A stretch of 6,453 nucleotides of DNA from Trueperaceae bacterium. GTDB taxonomy: Bacteria; Deinococcota; Deinococci; Deinococcales; Trueperaceae. The notes below the pieces were generated by a model. The model ran no database searches. It was given only the letters and a program-made list of their open reading frames with translations, and was not told the DNA's origin. The stretch is from NCBI GenBank assembly GCA_007122815.1, contig SKSV01000284.1, positions 1 to 6,453 of the forward strand. The letters run 5' to 3'. Of this stretch, positions 1 through 6,440 are shown in pieces. The translations under genes and the position numbers were made by a program. Positions within the stretch are counted from its first letter, which is position 1. The number at the start of each line of letters is the position of its first letter.

Positions 1-1837
1 GGGCCACTGCGACGCGGGCGTGCAGTGATCTGCGAACGGGTGGACCAAGGCTCTCGTACACGGTCTCGCGGAGCTTGTCGTGCGTGATCGCGTACGTCCC
101 GTCGGGGACGGCGACGAGCAGTCCCGAGGCGAGGAGCGGTTCCAGCGTCGACCACAGCGCCAGCGGCTCGCGCTCGGCCAAGACCTCGAGCAGGTCGAAG
201 TCGAAGGCTCTTCCGATGACGGCCGCGAGATCGAGTGCCCCGCGCGCATGCTCACCGAGCGCCCGGTAGCGAGCCGAGATGAGGGAGCGGATGGACTCCG
301 GTACGGCGGCCTGCTCGATCCGCGCCCAGCTCGCGGCCGAGATGCGCCTCGTCTCGTCCAGCTCGATGGCCTCGTCGTCGCGCAGCCAGCGCAGGTACTC
401 CAGCGCATAGAAGGGATTACCCTCCGACTCTCCGTGCACGTACGCCGCGAGCCGGTCCAGTTCTCGCTCGTCCCCGTCTAGGACCTCCGCCACCAGCGTG
501 CGGGTCTGTGCGCCGTCGAAACGACCCACGCTGACGCCACGGATCACCCGGCGCTCCGAGAGCTGCGCGCGCCAACGCTCCAGCACCTCGCGGTCCTCTC
601 GGCGGTGGCTCACCACGATGAGGATGGGGTCATCCTGTACCCGGTTCGCGGCGTACGACAGGAACTCGAGCGTCGCCGCGTCGGCCCACTGGAGGTCATC
701 GATGAACAAGATCGCACCGCCGTGCCGGTGACCATCGGCCAACAGCCGCGCCATCAGAGCGCGAAGTACGGTGCCACGGTCGCGTGGTTCCGCCGTTCCG
801 AAGCGAAGGTCGTCGACGGGACGCGCCGGAGCGGTCTCGTCCCAGGTGTCTAGCGCCGTTCGGATGGGCTCGAGTGGCGCGCTCAGATCGCGCTCGTAAC
901 AGCGTGCGGCGAACCTCGCGACCCCCGCCGGCGCGCGCGACAGGAAGTGCTCGATGAGTCGCGTCTTGCCGACGCCCGCTTCTCCTTCGACGGCGACGAC
1001 GCCGCCGTGTCCGGCCAGGGCACCAGCCAAGGACTCGTCGAGCTGCGCCAGCTCGATGCGCCGCCCCACGAACGACGTGGTGCCCCACGGCGCCGAGACC
1101 TGTGGTGGCCATGCGGCCTCCGGAAGTGGTTCCTTGGCGCCTGCCTCGGGCTCGGGGTCCGGCGGCAGGGCCAGCGCCCGCGTCGCCTCCAGCGGCTCGC
1201 CCTCGACCTCGAGCGCGAGGCGATCGGCGAACGCCTGGTAGGTCGCCTCGAGCGCGTCCGCGCGTCCTGCTAGGGCCAGCGCCCGCAAGCTGCATTGGAC
1301 AGCGCGTTCGTCCAACGGATCCAACGCCGAGAGCGCGGCGGCCAAGGCGATCGCGTCCTCGGGCGCGTCGCGCTCCAGCTCCGTGCAACGTGCCACCACC
1401 GCGTCGCTCAACCGCCGTTGCGCCTGGCTCCGCTCGGTCTCGAGCCAGCCGCCGAACTCGGGGGTGCCGTTGAGGTCGAGTCCCTCGAGGAGTGGCCCCC
1501 TCGACAAGGTGAGCGCGCGTCGGACGTCGGGTTCGTCGAGGGCTTCCCGCCACGCCTGCACGTCGGTGGTGACCAACCAGCGAACCCGGTCGCTCTCGGT
1601 CTCGATCCCGCCGACTTCCTGACGTGCGCGGTGGAGGAGCTTGCGCAGGTTCCTCCTGCCAACCGCGTCCACCCGATCGGACCAGAACAAGAAGACCAGC
1701 TCGTCACGGGTGACCCAACCGGCGCCGAACGCCAGGTAGGCAAGCAACTGATCCACCTGGTTGGCGGCGAGATACTTGTGCCGGCCGTCCAGGTCCAGTT
1801 CGGGCCTCCCGAAGAGCCGCACTGCGTTGGGACGCAT
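1..1837 (-). CDS. BTAD-domain AAA ATPase transcriptional regulator (3' end cut by window)
   Basis: This is a large signal-responsive regulator of the SARP/BTAD-ATPase class. The frame stays open for 612 codons from ATG at 1837 to the left edge, so the C-terminus lies outside. Residues 5-75 resemble an OmpR-type winged helix: a VRLFG start, an LLAYLAFGAGWVTRDEL helix and an NLRKLLHRAR recognition-helix-like segment. Residues about 93-225 look like the helical BTAD repeat domain. Residues about 253-480 are an AAA/STAND-type NTPase with Walker A GEAGVGKT (285-292) and Walker B ILFIDDLQWAD (376-386), followed by a conserved NPFYALE (474-480). The THDKLRETVYESL segment (585-597) is typical of these ATPases after the nucleotide domain. 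The ligand and target promoters are unknown. There is no in-frame upstream start and no Shine-Dalgarno sequence; a TACAAT hexamer sits five bases before the ATG. It lies about 110 bases downstream of bphP on the same strand, so a shared circuit is possible but unproven. The family call is firm; the role is not. Confidence 0.9.
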   Translation of the reverse strand, partial: MRPNAVRLFGRPELDLDGRHKYLAANQVDQLLAYLAFGAGWVTRDELVFLFWSDRVDAVGRRNLRKLLHRARQEVGGIETESDRVRWLVTTDVQAWREALDEPDVRRALTLSRGPLLEGLDLNGTPEFGGWLETERSQAQRRLSDAVVARCTELERDAPEDAIALAAALSALDPLDERAVQCSLRALALAGRADALEATYQAFADRLALEVEGEPLEATRALALPPDPEPEAGAKEPLPEAAWPPQVSAPWGTTSFVGRRIELAQLDESLAGALAGHGGVVAVEGEAGVGKTRLIEHFLSRAPAGVARFAARCYERDLSAPLEPIRTALDTWDETAPARPVDDLRFGTAEPRDRGTVLRALMARLLADGHRHGGAILFIDDLQWADAATLEFLSYAANRVQDDPILIVVSHRREDREVLERWRAQLSERRVIRGVSVGRFDGAQTRTLVAEVLDGDERELDRLAAYVHGESEGNPFYALEYLRWLRDDEAIELDETRRISAASWARIEQAAVPESIRSLISARYRALGEHARGALDLAAVIGRAFDFDLLEVLAEREPLALWSTLEPLLASGLLVAVPDGTYAITHDKLRETVYESLGPPVRRSLHARVAVA

Positions 1838-1947
1838 GGCGCATTGTAGGCGCGCTGCGGGCGCCGAAGGGTCGAGGCCGCCGCGCGTTGAGCTCGTCGA
1901 TGCAAGCCCCGGCAGGCGCTCGCGTCGGTGACCGGCGAGCCGTCGCC
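1838..1947 (-). other. Intergenic gap between bphP and the BTAD regulator
   Basis: This 110-base spacer follows the bphP stop. A 5-bp perfect stem with a 4-base loop (GGCGA/TCGCC, 1934-1947) lies directly after the stop codon, but no T-run follows, so it is not a convincing intrinsic terminator. The promoter-proximal end holds the TACAAT described separately. Read-through from bphOP into the regulator is therefore possible. No small gene was recognised here. Confidence 0.4.
1843..1848 (-). promoter_or_regulatory. Possible -10 element giving a leaderless mRNA
   Basis: On the minus strand TACAAT (5 of 6 matches to TATAAT) lies five bases before the ATG at 1837. Initiation 6-7 bases past the hexamer would begin at or next to the A of the ATG. 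No purine-rich ribosome binding site precedes this start. No good -35 is seen at 17 bases; a TCGACC further up is about 21 bases away. The hexamer may be a chance match. Confidence 0.35.
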
Positions 1948-3972
1948 TCAGGCTGGCGTTTCCGCGCTCGTGTCGCCGGGGTCGTGGCGCGCGTCTGTGC
2001 CGGTGGCGATCACGAACCTGTTGCGGCCGGCGTCTTTGGCGGCGTAGAGGGCGACGTCGGCGCGCTGGACGAGGGTGTCGCTAGCGTCATCGGCGAGCGC
2101 GAACGCGGCGCCGACGCTGGCGCTCACGGTGAGCGTCTGGTCGTCGACGTGGTAGGGCGCGCCGAGCGTGTCGACGATGCGCGCGGCGGCCGCGCCGAGA
2201 GCCTCCTCGCCGACCACCCGATGCATGACGACCGCGAACTCGTCACCGCCCAACCGGGCGGTCACGTCGGCGTCGCGCGTCGCGCGAAGGAGGCGCTCAC
2301 CCACCAGCTCGAGGAGCCGGTCGCCCGCTACGTGGCCGTACGTGTCGTTGATCTCCTTGAAGCCGTCGAGGTCGATGAGCAGCAGCACCACGCCAGTGTT
2401 GAACGCGTCTGTGAGGCGCTCACGGACGACCTTCAGGAACGTGGCGCGGTTCGCGAGGCCGGTGAGCTCGTCGGTGCTCGCGCGCCGTTCGAGCACGGCA
2501 CGGGCGCGCTCCTCGACGAGGTGGTCCCGAACCGACTCCGCCGCCTCGATGGCCGCTGCGCTCCACGGGTTCGCCTGGCCGCGGGTCGCCTCGCGCCACC
2601 CGGCGAACGACGTGCGCGGACCGAGCTGGTGCTCGTGCGTCGCCTCGTCCGGCGGGCGTCCCGCCCACTCGACGCTCTCCACCTGTTCGCGTCGCAGCAG
2701 CGTCAGCGACGAGGAGCGCCCCAACGGCACGCGGAGGAGGCCACTCGCGACGCGCGCCACCTCCGGATCGTCGATCAGCTCGCTGGGAACGCGCGACCAC
2801 GCCTGCACGGCGTTCCCGGGTTCGCGCGCGCAGGCTGCGTCCAGGTGCTCGAGCGTGGCGGGCGGTGGGACGTCACCATCGGTGTGGAGCACGCCGTCCG
2901 ACCAGGCGACCGCGCCGTCTGCCTGGAAGACGGAGCGGAGACGCGGTAGCACGCTCCGTACGTCGATACGCCCACCGCGTTCGGCCTCCGACCAGACGCG
3001 TTCCAAGGCTTCGCGGAGACGGTCGAGCTCGCGGAGGTGCGAGGCCCGCTCGAGGTTCGCGATGTGGAGCGACGCGATGGTCGCGGCCATCTCGCAGGCT
3101 TGTCGAGTCACGAACCCGAGCACGCGCGGGGAGCGGTGATGGCACGCGATCATGCCCCACAGTGTGCCTCGCGTCACGATCGAGACGCTGAACGACGCGA
3201 CGACACCCATGTTCGCGAGGTACTCGAGGTGCACCGGGTGCACCGCCCGGAGCTCCGACCCGGTGAGGTCGAGCGTCATGCCGTCCTGCACGCCTACCAC
3301 CGGCACCGGCGTGGCGCGTGCGTCGGCGATTATGCGTTGCCGCTTGAGGCGGTAGAGGCGACGTGCGTTCTCAGGGATGTCGCCCGCGGGAAAGCGCAGG
3401 CCGCGGTACCCCTCCACTCCCTCCGTGAGGCGTTCGTCGAGCACCTCGCCGTGCCACTCGGGCAGGAAACGGTAGAGCATGGTTCGGTCGAAGCCGGTGA
3501 GGTCGGCGACCGAGTTCATGAGGACGCGCGCTACGTCCGCGGGCTCCTCGGCCTCCTCCAGCCGATCCGTGAGCATCTGAACCACGTGGGTGGCGTCACC
3601 CAGGCTCACGTCGCCCGCGCCGGGATCCTCGAGCTCCAGCACGAGGCGCCCCGCACGCGCGTGCGCCGCCAGCGACAGCTGACGGCCAGCGACGCTCACC
3701 GTGCGGAGGTACACGCGGACAGCCTCGTCACCCGTACTGGCCGGCGCTTCGGCGCGGAGCGCGGCTAGGTCGAGCGCCGCGGGGAGCGACTCGCGCGCGT
3801 CGGTGCCGAGCAGCGCTTGCGCCGTCGTATCGAGGTAGGCATCGACGTTCGCCGACACGGCTACCACCACGTCGTCATCGTCGAGCACCAGCATCGCGCC
3901 GAACGGCTGGATCGAGTCCGCCAGGTGCAGGTCGGCCAGCTCGCACTCCGCGAAAGGCCCGTTCACCCTCAC
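1948..3972 (-). CDS. bphP: Bacteriophytochrome diguanylate cyclase (PAS-GAF-PHY-GGDEF)
   Basis: This 674-residue red/far-red photoreceptor should make c-di-GMP under light control. The N-terminal PAS domain has Cys10, 11 residues before IQPFG, matching the biliverdin-attaching cysteine of bacteriophytochromes (Cys24 in Deinococcus BphP). The GAF domain (about 135-310) has MLYRF (Y167), FPAGDIP (194-200, D198), PVHLEY (H248, Y251) and LWGMIACHH (271-279), the usual chromophore-pocket motifs. The PHY domain (about 320-485) keeps the tongue signatures WAGRP (436-440) and PRTSF (452-456). A helical linker leads to a GGDEF domain (about 497-655) with DLDGFKEIND, intact GGDEF (575-579) and an inhibitory RxxD site (R566-D569). 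No kinase or EAL domain is present. The start is GTG at 3972, overlapping the bphO stop as GTGA; GTG at 3966 is an alternative. Odd points are PAGDIP for the usual PASDIP and IQPFG for IQPHG. Whether light raises or lowers cyclase activity cannot be read from the sequence. Confidence 0.97.
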   Translation of the reverse strand: MRVNGPFAECELADLHLADSIQPFGAMLVLDDDDVVVAVSANVDAYLDTTAQALLGTDARESLPAALDLAALRAEAPASTGDEAVRVYLRTVSVAGRQLSLAAHARAGRLVLELEDPGAGDVSLGDATHVVQMLTDRLEEAEEPADVARVLMNSVADLTGFDRTMLYRFLPEWHGEVLDERLTEGVEGYRGLRFPAGDIPENARRLYRLKRQRIIADARATPVPVVGVQDGMTLDLTGSELRAVHPVHLEYLANMGVVASFSVSIVTRGTLWGMIACHHRSPRVLGFVTRQACEMAATIASLHIANLERASHLRELDRLREALERVWSEAERGGRIDVRSVLPRLRSVFQADGAVAWSDGVLHTDGDVPPPATLEHLDAACAREPGNAVQAWSRVPSELIDDPEVARVASGLLRVPLGRSSSLTLLRREQVESVEWAGRPPDEATHEHQLGPRTSFAGWREATRGQANPWSAAAIEAAESVRDHLVEERARAVLERRASTDELTGLANRATFLKVVRERLTDAFNTGVVLLLIDLDGFKEINDTYGHVAGDRLLELVGERLLRATRDADVTARLGGDEFAVVMHRVVGEEALGAAAARIVDTLGAPYHVDDQTLTVSASVGAAFALADDASDTLVQRADVALYAAKDAGRNRFVIATGTDARHDPGDTSAETPA

Positions 3973-4658
3973 CGCCGTACCCCCACACGGTCGACATCAG
4001 CAACGTGCGGGCGACTCGGCTCGGGCGCGTCGAGTCCGAAGGCGCGCAGGAACACGACGAAGGTACCGCGGGCCGCCGCGATCGCGGCTGAAGCCAAGTC
4101 CCCGCGCGCTGGGAGGGCTGCGAGAGTCAGGGCCAACGCATGCCAGGCGGGCGCCTCCTCGGCCTGCAGTCGCCAGAAGTCGAAGGCGTTCGCGCTCAGT
4201 GTGGGGAGGTGCCGATCGAGTCGCGGAGCTATGGCGGCCGCCCCCCGCGTCGATCCCTCGAGCACGTAGCGTGTTCCCAGGTAGCGACCGCACGCCAGCA
4301 CCCCGTCCATTGCGGGCGCCGCTTCGGCCGAGGGCGCGACGTGCGTGCCGGGACGCGTGGTCGAGTGCCCCTGAGCGGCGAGCGCCGCAATGTCTGCTTC
4401 GAGCGCGGGGAGCCGTGGCCGGTACGGTGGCAGGGCGCTCGGGCGGGCATGCTCGAGCGACGCGAGCGCAGCCTCGGCGATCGCGAGGGCGTGGAGGTGC
4501 TTCTCCATGATGGTGGCGTAGCGCCCCAGCGTGATGTCGGGTGCGAGGAGCGCGCCCTGGTCGGGTGCACGGTCGAGGTGTCGGTGCAGCTCTGCCGTGG
4601 CATGCCGCAGCGCGGCGCGCAGGTCGGGCGGCGCGTTGGCGATGTCGGCCGTCTGCAC
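3969..4658 (-). CDS. bphO: Biliverdin-producing heme oxygenase
   Basis: This 229-residue cytoplasmic enzyme of the BphO/HemO family should open heme to biliverdin, iron and CO, supplying the chromophore for the phytochrome encoded next. The N-terminal LRHATAELHRHLD contains the likely proximal heme ligand His25 (the ATAxxH position; His27 is a less likely second choice). LLAPDITLGRYATIMEKH (37-54) is the typical following segment. The distal helix region appears as YVLEGSTRGAAAI (131-143), with the family's YVLEGS core; GAA replaces the more usual GGQ. The length fits the family at roughly 190-230. The start is GTG at 4658, because an in-frame TAG lies four codons upstream and the conserved region begins soon after. 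No Shine-Dalgarno is visible; a TAGCCT hexamer lies six bases upstream. The 3' end overlaps bphP by four bases, implying translational coupling. The C-terminal tail after about residue 210 has no recognised motif. Confidence 0.94.
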   Translation of the reverse strand: MQTADIANAPPDLRAALRHATAELHRHLDRAPDQGALLAPDITLGRYATIMEKHLHALAIAEAALASLEHARPSALPPYRPRLPALEADIAALAAQGHSTTRPGTHVAPSAEAAPAMDGVLACGRYLGTRYVLEGSTRGAAAIAPRLDRHLPTLSANAFDFWRLQAEEAPAWHALALTLAALPARGDLASAAIAAARGTFVVFLRAFGLDAPEPSRPHVADVDRVGVRR

Positions 4659-4664
4659 GCGGTC

Positions 4665-4670
4665 AGGCTA
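4665..4670 (-). promoter_or_regulatory. Possible TANNNT -10 element of the bphO-bphP operon
   Basis: TAGCCT on the minus strand ends six bases before the GTG start of bphO, the same arrangement as TACAAT before the BTAD regulator. Only T, A and the final T match the -10 consensus, and the hexamer at the -35 position (GTCGGA) is poor. It is reported because bphO also lacks a ribosome binding site, which fits a leaderless transcript. Confidence 0.25.
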
Positions 4671-4716
4671 GCACGGGGCCTCGTGCGTCCGACGTGCATC
4701 TGGGGCGGGAGCCGTC

Positions 4717-4753
4717 GACGTGAGCTCATGGTGATGTGAGAAGGTATCACGTC
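4717..4753. promoter_or_regulatory. Inverted repeat in the bphO/hydrolase divergent promoter region
   Basis: GACGTGA (4717-4723) and TCACGTC (4747-4753) are a perfect 7-bp inverted repeat separated by 23 bases. A second dyad, GTGAT (4731-4735) and ATCAC (4746-4750), shares the right arm, and the left arm runs into the palindrome TGAGCTCA (4721-4728). The cluster lies in the 169-base region between two divergent genes, where an operator for either would be expected. The regulator is unknown, and the dyad could be accidental in GC-rich DNA. Confidence 0.3.
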
Positions 4754-4817
4754 CCCCGGGCCCTTCTTCTTCGCGCGCCGCGACACCAACCACCCGCGTT
4801 ACCCTGCGCTGTCACCC

Positions 4818-4822
4818 GGAGG
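4818..4822 (+). promoter_or_regulatory. Ribosome binding site that sets the hydrolase start
   Basis: GGAGG is a strong Shine-Dalgarno match five bases before GTG at 4828. It overlaps the GTG at 4822, so that codon is unlikely to initiate, and ATG at 4843 is 20 bases away. A TACCCT hexamer (4800-4805) upstream could be the -10, without a clear -35. Confidence 0.65.
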
Positions 4823-4827
4823 TGTCA

Positions 4828-5793
4828 GTGACTAACCGACCCATGCCTCGCACTCAGCCCGTCTCGATCCGCCGGCGCCGCGCGGGCCGCATCGCGGTGT
4901 TCGTGGTGCTCGCGCTGGTGCTGGTGGCCGCGGTCACGTTCGCGGCCATCCCGCCGGTCGCTACGGGGCCGATGATCCGCGGCCCGATCACGTTCACCAC
5001 CACCTACGCGGGTGAGGACGTCGGGCTCGCCCCCGAGCGTGTGCGGCTCGTCACCGAGGACGGGCTCGAGCTGGTGGCTCACTGGGTGCACGTGGCCGAC
5101 CCGGCGGCTGTGGTGATCTTCGTGTCGGGCACCCACGGGCCGTCGGTCACGGCCTTCTTCGGGCATGCCGCGATGCTTGCCGAGGCGGGGTACGCCTCGC
5201 TGCTCGTCGAGCTGCGCGCGCGGGGCGAGAGCGAGGGGGAGCGCATTGGCCTGGCGTACGAGGAGGTGCTCGACCTGCGGGCCGGCGTGGCGCACGTGCA
5301 GGCGCGCGAAGCGTACGTGGGGGTGCCGATCGTCGCCTATGGCCTGTCGCTCGGCGGCGCGACCTCCATCAACGCTGCTGGGGTCACGCCGGCCATCGAC
5401 GGTGTCGTGAGCCTGTCGGCTTTCTCGTCTTGGAGCGACGTCTTCGTCGACTCCATGGGGCTGCCCGAGCCGTTCGCCGCGGTGCAGCGCGCCTTCGTGG
5501 ACGTGTACTTGGGGTTCGTCTACGGCTTCGACCGCCGCGACCTGGTGCCGCGCCGGCAGATCGAGCGGCTCGGGTCGCGACCGGCGCTGCTCATCCACTC
5601 GCGGGGCGACACGCAGGTGCCCTTCGCGAGCTTCGAGCGCCTCGCGGCGCGCGCGCCTGCGCAAGTCGAGACGTGGGTCCGCGAGGGCGACGCGCACCTG
5701 GTGGTGGCTGAGGGGAGCTTCCTGCGGCCGTGGGAGGACGTCGAGTACACCGAGGTGGTGCTCGGCTTCTTGGGGCGGCACTTCGGGCGGTGA
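4828..5793 (+). CDS. Membrane-anchored alpha/beta hydrolase
   Basis: This serine hydrolase of the alpha/beta fold (321 residues from GTG at 4828) resembles the S9/BEM46-like esterase and peptidase group; its substrate is not predictable. A basic stretch RRRR (15-18) precedes one hydrophobic helix (about 22-41), which should act as a signal anchor placing the catalytic domain outside the cytoplasmic membrane. The nucleophile elbow is GLSLGG with Ser174. Asp261 in SRGDTQVPF and His290 in EGDAHLV complete the triad, each followed by typical context. SGTHGPS (100-106) probably lies near the oxyanion hole, and ELRARGESEG matches the DxRGxGxSxG strand of the family, with Glu for Asp. It is divergent from bphO and convergent with vapC, so it is probably monocistronic. 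No link to light sensing is evident. Alternative starts are GTG 4822 and ATG 4843. Confidence 0.9.
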   Translation: MTNRPMPRTQPVSIRRRRAGRIAVFVVLALVLVAAVTFAAIPPVATGPMIRGPITFTTTYAGEDVGLAPERVRLVTEDGLELVAHWVHVADPAAVVIFVSGTHGPSVTAFFGHAAMLAEAGYASLLVELRARGESEGERIGLAYEEVLDLRAGVAHVQAREAYVGVPIVAYGLSLGGATSINAAGVTPAIDGVVSLSAFSSWSDVFVDSMGLPEPFAAVQRAFVDVYLGFVYGFDRRDLVPRRQIERLGSRPALLIHSRGDTQVPFASFERLAARAPAQVETWVREGDAHLVVAEGSFLRPWEDVEYTEVVLGFLGRHFGR

Positions 5794-5812
5794 CGGCGCG
5801 TCGTCGGCTGAG

Positions 5813-5830
5813 GTCGCGCACGATCGCGAC
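5813..5830 (+). terminator. GC-rich hairpin after the hydrolase gene
   Basis: GTCGCG (5813-5818) and CGCGAC (5825-5830) form a perfect 6-bp stem with a 6-base loop, 20 bases past the hydrolase stop and between convergent genes. No T-run follows on either strand, so it is at best a weak or factor-assisted terminator. The rest of the 119-base gap shows nothing recognisable. Confidence 0.25.
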
Positions 5831-5912
5831 GATGACGGGCACGCTGCTCTAGGTGGTCGGCTCGTTGGTCGTGCAGGTCACGCTCCACGCCGGGCGAACG
5901 CGGTTGCGCGCG

Positions 5913-6188
5913 TCAGCCCGCGGTGCCCCGTGATCGATGAGGTGCTGGGCGGTACTCGACACCATCGAACCCCTCGAAGTCCGCGTCCTGTGTCCAGAGC
6001 GTCGCGCGATGAGCGGTAGCGGTCGCGGCTGCTTCGTTCCGTTGCTGGAGGATGCGTTTGTACACTTCATTAACGGCGACGGTGGGCACCACGAGCGAAT
6101 CAACGTGCTCGATCGCAGTGGCGAAGTAAGCTGCGTTCGGCCCGTCGGCGAAATACTCGAGCCAAGCGGACGAGTCGACTACGTTCAC
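5913..6188 (-). CDS. vapC: VapC-like PIN-domain toxin, internally shortened
   Basis: This is the toxin half of a type II toxin-antitoxin pair; VapC proteins are PIN-fold ribonucleases that cleave RNA using a cluster of acidic residues and Mg2+. The 91-residue product begins MNVVDSSAWLEYF (Asp5) and has VPTVAVNEVYKRILQQR (Glu41), as in full-length relatives. At about residues 54-60 it jumps straight to ATLWTQDADF (Asp68, Asp70), which is normally near the C-terminus. VapC proteins are usually about 125-135 residues, so about 40 central residues, including the segment that carries the third acidic residue (the usual ADS/ADA motif), appear to be missing in frame. Activity is probably lost. The start is GTG at 6188, overlapping the vapB stop as GTGA. 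The identity is firm from both ends; the deletion is inferred from family knowledge. Confidence 0.82.
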   Translation of the reverse strand: MNVVDSSAWLEYFADGPNAAYFATAIEHVDSLVVPTVAVNEVYKRILQQRNEAAATATAHRATLWTQDADFEGFDGVEYRPAPHRSRGTAG

Positions 6189-6391
6189 TTCCGGTCGGCT
6201 TCACGGGGGACGTCGGTGTCGGTTCCACGCAGGAACCCGCTTCGCTCCTCTGGTTCCAGCAGCGGCACCAACTCGACTCGGTCGCCGACGCGGAGCGCAA
6301 GCACCTTCTGGCCTGGATGCAGCTTCAGCGCCTCGCGGATGCGTTTCGGGATGACCACCTGGAACTTCGGTGAGATCGTGACGGTATCCAC
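6185..6391 (-). CDS. vapB: VapB/AbrB-family antitoxin
   Basis: This small antitoxin (68 residues) of the SpoVT/AbrB (MazE-like) fold should bind DNA as a dimer, repress its own operon, and block the PIN toxin encoded next with its C-terminal tail. The swapped-hairpin DNA-binding domain is evident: TVTISPKFQVVIPKRIREAL, then LHPGQKVLALRVGDRVELVPL. The tail FLRGTDTDVPREADRK is the acidic or charged type seen in antitoxins of VapC partners. GTG at 6391 is preferred because AAGGAG lies six bases upstream, and family members usually begin one or two residues before TVTxSPK. The ATG at 6397 directly abuts the AAGGAG, which is too close, and would add two residues. The vapC start overlaps the stop by four bases. 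Confidence 0.87.
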   Translation of the reverse strand: MDTVTISPKFQVVIPKRIREALKLHPGQKVLALRVGDRVELVPLLEPEERSGFLRGTDTDVPREADRK

Positions 6392-6397
6392 GTCCAT

Positions 6398-6403
6398 CTC
6401 CTT
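6398..6403 (-). promoter_or_regulatory. Ribosome binding site that sets the vapB start
   Basis: AAGGAG on the minus strand touches the ATG at 6397 with no gap but is six bases from GTG at 6391. Normal spacing therefore favours the GTG. Confidence 0.6.
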
Positions 6404-6408
6404 ATGGC

Positions 6409-6440
6409 TACATACTCGTACAACGATTGAGAGTCGATCG
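6409..6440 (-). promoter_or_regulatory. Possible vapBC promoter with overlapping operator dyad
   Basis: A TCGACT -35 (6432-6437, 4 of 6 matches) and a TATGTA -10 (6409-6414, 3 of 6) are spaced by 17 bases. The near-perfect inverted repeat CGATTGA/TCGATCG (6424-6430 and 6434-6440, one mismatch, 3-base spacer) covers the -35. This is where an autorepressing VapB or VapBC complex would be expected to bind. Both promoter hexamers are weak, and the window ends 13 bases further on. Confidence 0.33.

Noticed and set aside
696..1905. Minus-strand complete open frames at 696-1553 and 1408-1905
   Set aside because: They are Arg- or Ser/Pro-rich translations in other frames of the BTAD-ATPase gene, whose own frame carries Walker A and B motifs but has no stop inside the window.
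1934..1947. Hairpin GGCGA-CGGC-TCGCC after the bphP stop as an intrinsic terminator
   Set aside because: The stem is only 5 bp and no T-run follows on the minus strand. Such stems are frequent by chance at this base composition.
1888..2949. Long plus-strand open frame (353 codons) opposite the phytochrome gene
   Set aside because: It lies antisense to a gene with unmistakable GGDEF and PHY motifs. Its Arg/Val/Gly-rich composition is what a GC-rich shadow frame gives, and no domain is recognisable.
4735..4751. CRP-like site TGTGA...TCACG
   Set aside because: The half-sites are seven bases apart, where the CRP/FNR consensus needs six, and the second half-site is imperfect.
4825..5781. Minus-strand open frame (318 codons) covering the hydrolase gene
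   Set aside because: It mirrors the hydrolase almost exactly, is His/Arg/Asp-rich and has no motif. The plus strand has a full catalytic triad and a ribosome binding site.
5831..5912. Possible gene remnant between the hydrolase and vapC
   Set aside because: Short hydrophobic-looking translation (VVGSLVVQVTL) is interrupted by stops, matches no family I recognise and has no supported start.
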